Assembly (NCBI GenBank): GCA_016875635.1
Contig: VGPD01000015.1
Span: 1 to 42,539 of the forward strand
Length of the DNA: 42,539 bases
Direction of reading: 5' to 3'
From: Chloroflexota bacterium
Lineage (GTDB): Bacteria > Chloroflexota > Dehalococcoidia > UBA2979
In this document: positions 42,321 through 42,539 of the stretch, in pieces
How the letters are laid out: each line of letters starts with the position of its first letter
Numbering within the stretch: position 1 is the first letter of the stretch
Made by a program: the position numbers and the translations under genes
Notes under the pieces: generated by a model
What the model was told of the DNA's origin: nothing
The model's database searches: none
Seen by the model: the letters and a program-made list of their open reading frames with translations, nothing else

Positions 42321-42539
42321 CGCGTCACCTCTTCGGCGGCGGCGGCGCAGAGCGCCTCCCAACGGTCGTAGGCCTCGATGAAATAGGGGAGACGGATCTT
42401 CTTGTACTCGGTGGTGGAGTACAGGACCTGGTAGGCAGTGATGCCGGTCTCTCGGCTGATCGCCTGGGCGGTCTCCTCCACACCAGCCACCTTCTGGTGG
42501 TGGATCATCGAGAAGACCGAGTACGGCCAGTCGGGATAC
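42317..42539 (-). CDS. C-terminal part of an AhbA/AhbB-like (Lrp/AsnC-type) protein, 5' end outside window
   Basis: The last 73 residues of a gene that enters from the window edge. It reads YPDWPYSVFSMIHHQ, then TAQAISRETGITAYQVLYST and TEYKKIRLPYF. This pattern, with F-S/A-M-x-H, TG-I-x-x-Y-x-V-L-x-S and EYKK-x-R-x-x-YF, resembles siroheme decarboxylases AhbA/AhbB, whose folds are of the Lrp/AsnC type. The tail DRWEALCAAAAEEVTR is helical. The stop overlaps the HemQ start as ATGA, so both are co-translated. A link with heme supply is likely, but the assignment rests on a short fragment and on motifs recalled from memory; another Lrp-type domain protein is possible. Confidence 0.5.
   Translation of the reverse strand, partial: YPDWPYSVFSMIHHQKVAGVEETAQAISRETGITAYQVLYSTTEYKKIRLPYFIEAYDRWEALCAAAAEEVTR

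Overview
The window is a 42.5 kb, GC-rich, gene-dense bacterial chromosome segment. It has frequent GTG starts and many stop/start overlaps (ATGA, GTGA, TGATG, TAATG). Gene content suggests an aerobic or facultative heterotroph, most likely of the Chloroflexota (Dehalococcoidia-like): tungstate uptake, a coproheme-decarboxylase-type protein, an assimilatory sulfate cluster joined to a tetrapyrrole operon, and Chloroflexota-like lipoproteins. The phylum is an inference from protein style, not from a marker gene. No tRNA, rRNA, CRISPR array, phage or insertion sequence was seen.

Layout. 1-5.8 kb: the 3' part of an nhaA antiporter, then a minus-strand run tupA-tupB-tupC (tungstate ABC importer), cobO (corrinoid adenosyltransferase) and chrA (chromate transporter), diverging from a ModE-like DNA-binding protein. 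5.8-12.4 kb: lemA, a broken htpX, a BtuCD/FecCD-type importer pair, an ECF sigma factor interrupted between its two domains plus its RskA-like anti-sigma factor, a D,D-carboxypeptidase and a PH-domain membrane protein. 12.5-17.5 kb: an oligopeptide ABC system whose permeases and binding protein are split around an unknown gene and a 23-bp perfect inverted repeat. 17.6-20 kb: a small orphan gene, a degraded acyltransferase and a rhomboid protease.

20-35.5 kb is the metabolic core. A minus-strand unit (Rrf2 regulator, YezD, SsuABC-like sulfonate importer) diverges from a ten-gene plus-strand unit: sulfite reductase, APS reductase, cysD, cysN, Met8-like siroheme synthase, hemA, hemC, cobA-hemD fusion, hemB and hemL. 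Sulfate is reduced to sulfide by a siroheme enzyme, and the genes that make siroheme and the shared heme precursors follow in the same unit. A good promoter with an inverted repeat at its start site lies between the two units, well placed for Rrf2 control.

35.5-39.3 kb: a remnant of a molybdopterin oxidoreductase, then a minus-strand membrane redox cluster (beta-propeller, ferric-reductase-like heme membrane protein, ApbE flavin transferase, and a threonine/proline-rich anchored protein that looks like an FMN-binding protein without its FMN domain). 39.4-42.5 kb: a two-component system whose kinase carries a 39-bp tandem repeat, a HemQ-like protein, and the end of a gene resembling AhbA/AhbB siroheme decarboxylases.

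A striking property of the window is the number of interrupted but otherwise well-conserved genes: htpX (two in-frame stops), the sigma factor (one stop), cysN (one missing base), the acyltransferase (several lesions) and the oxidoreductase remnant. Whether these are real mutations or assembly errors cannot be decided from the sequence alone.
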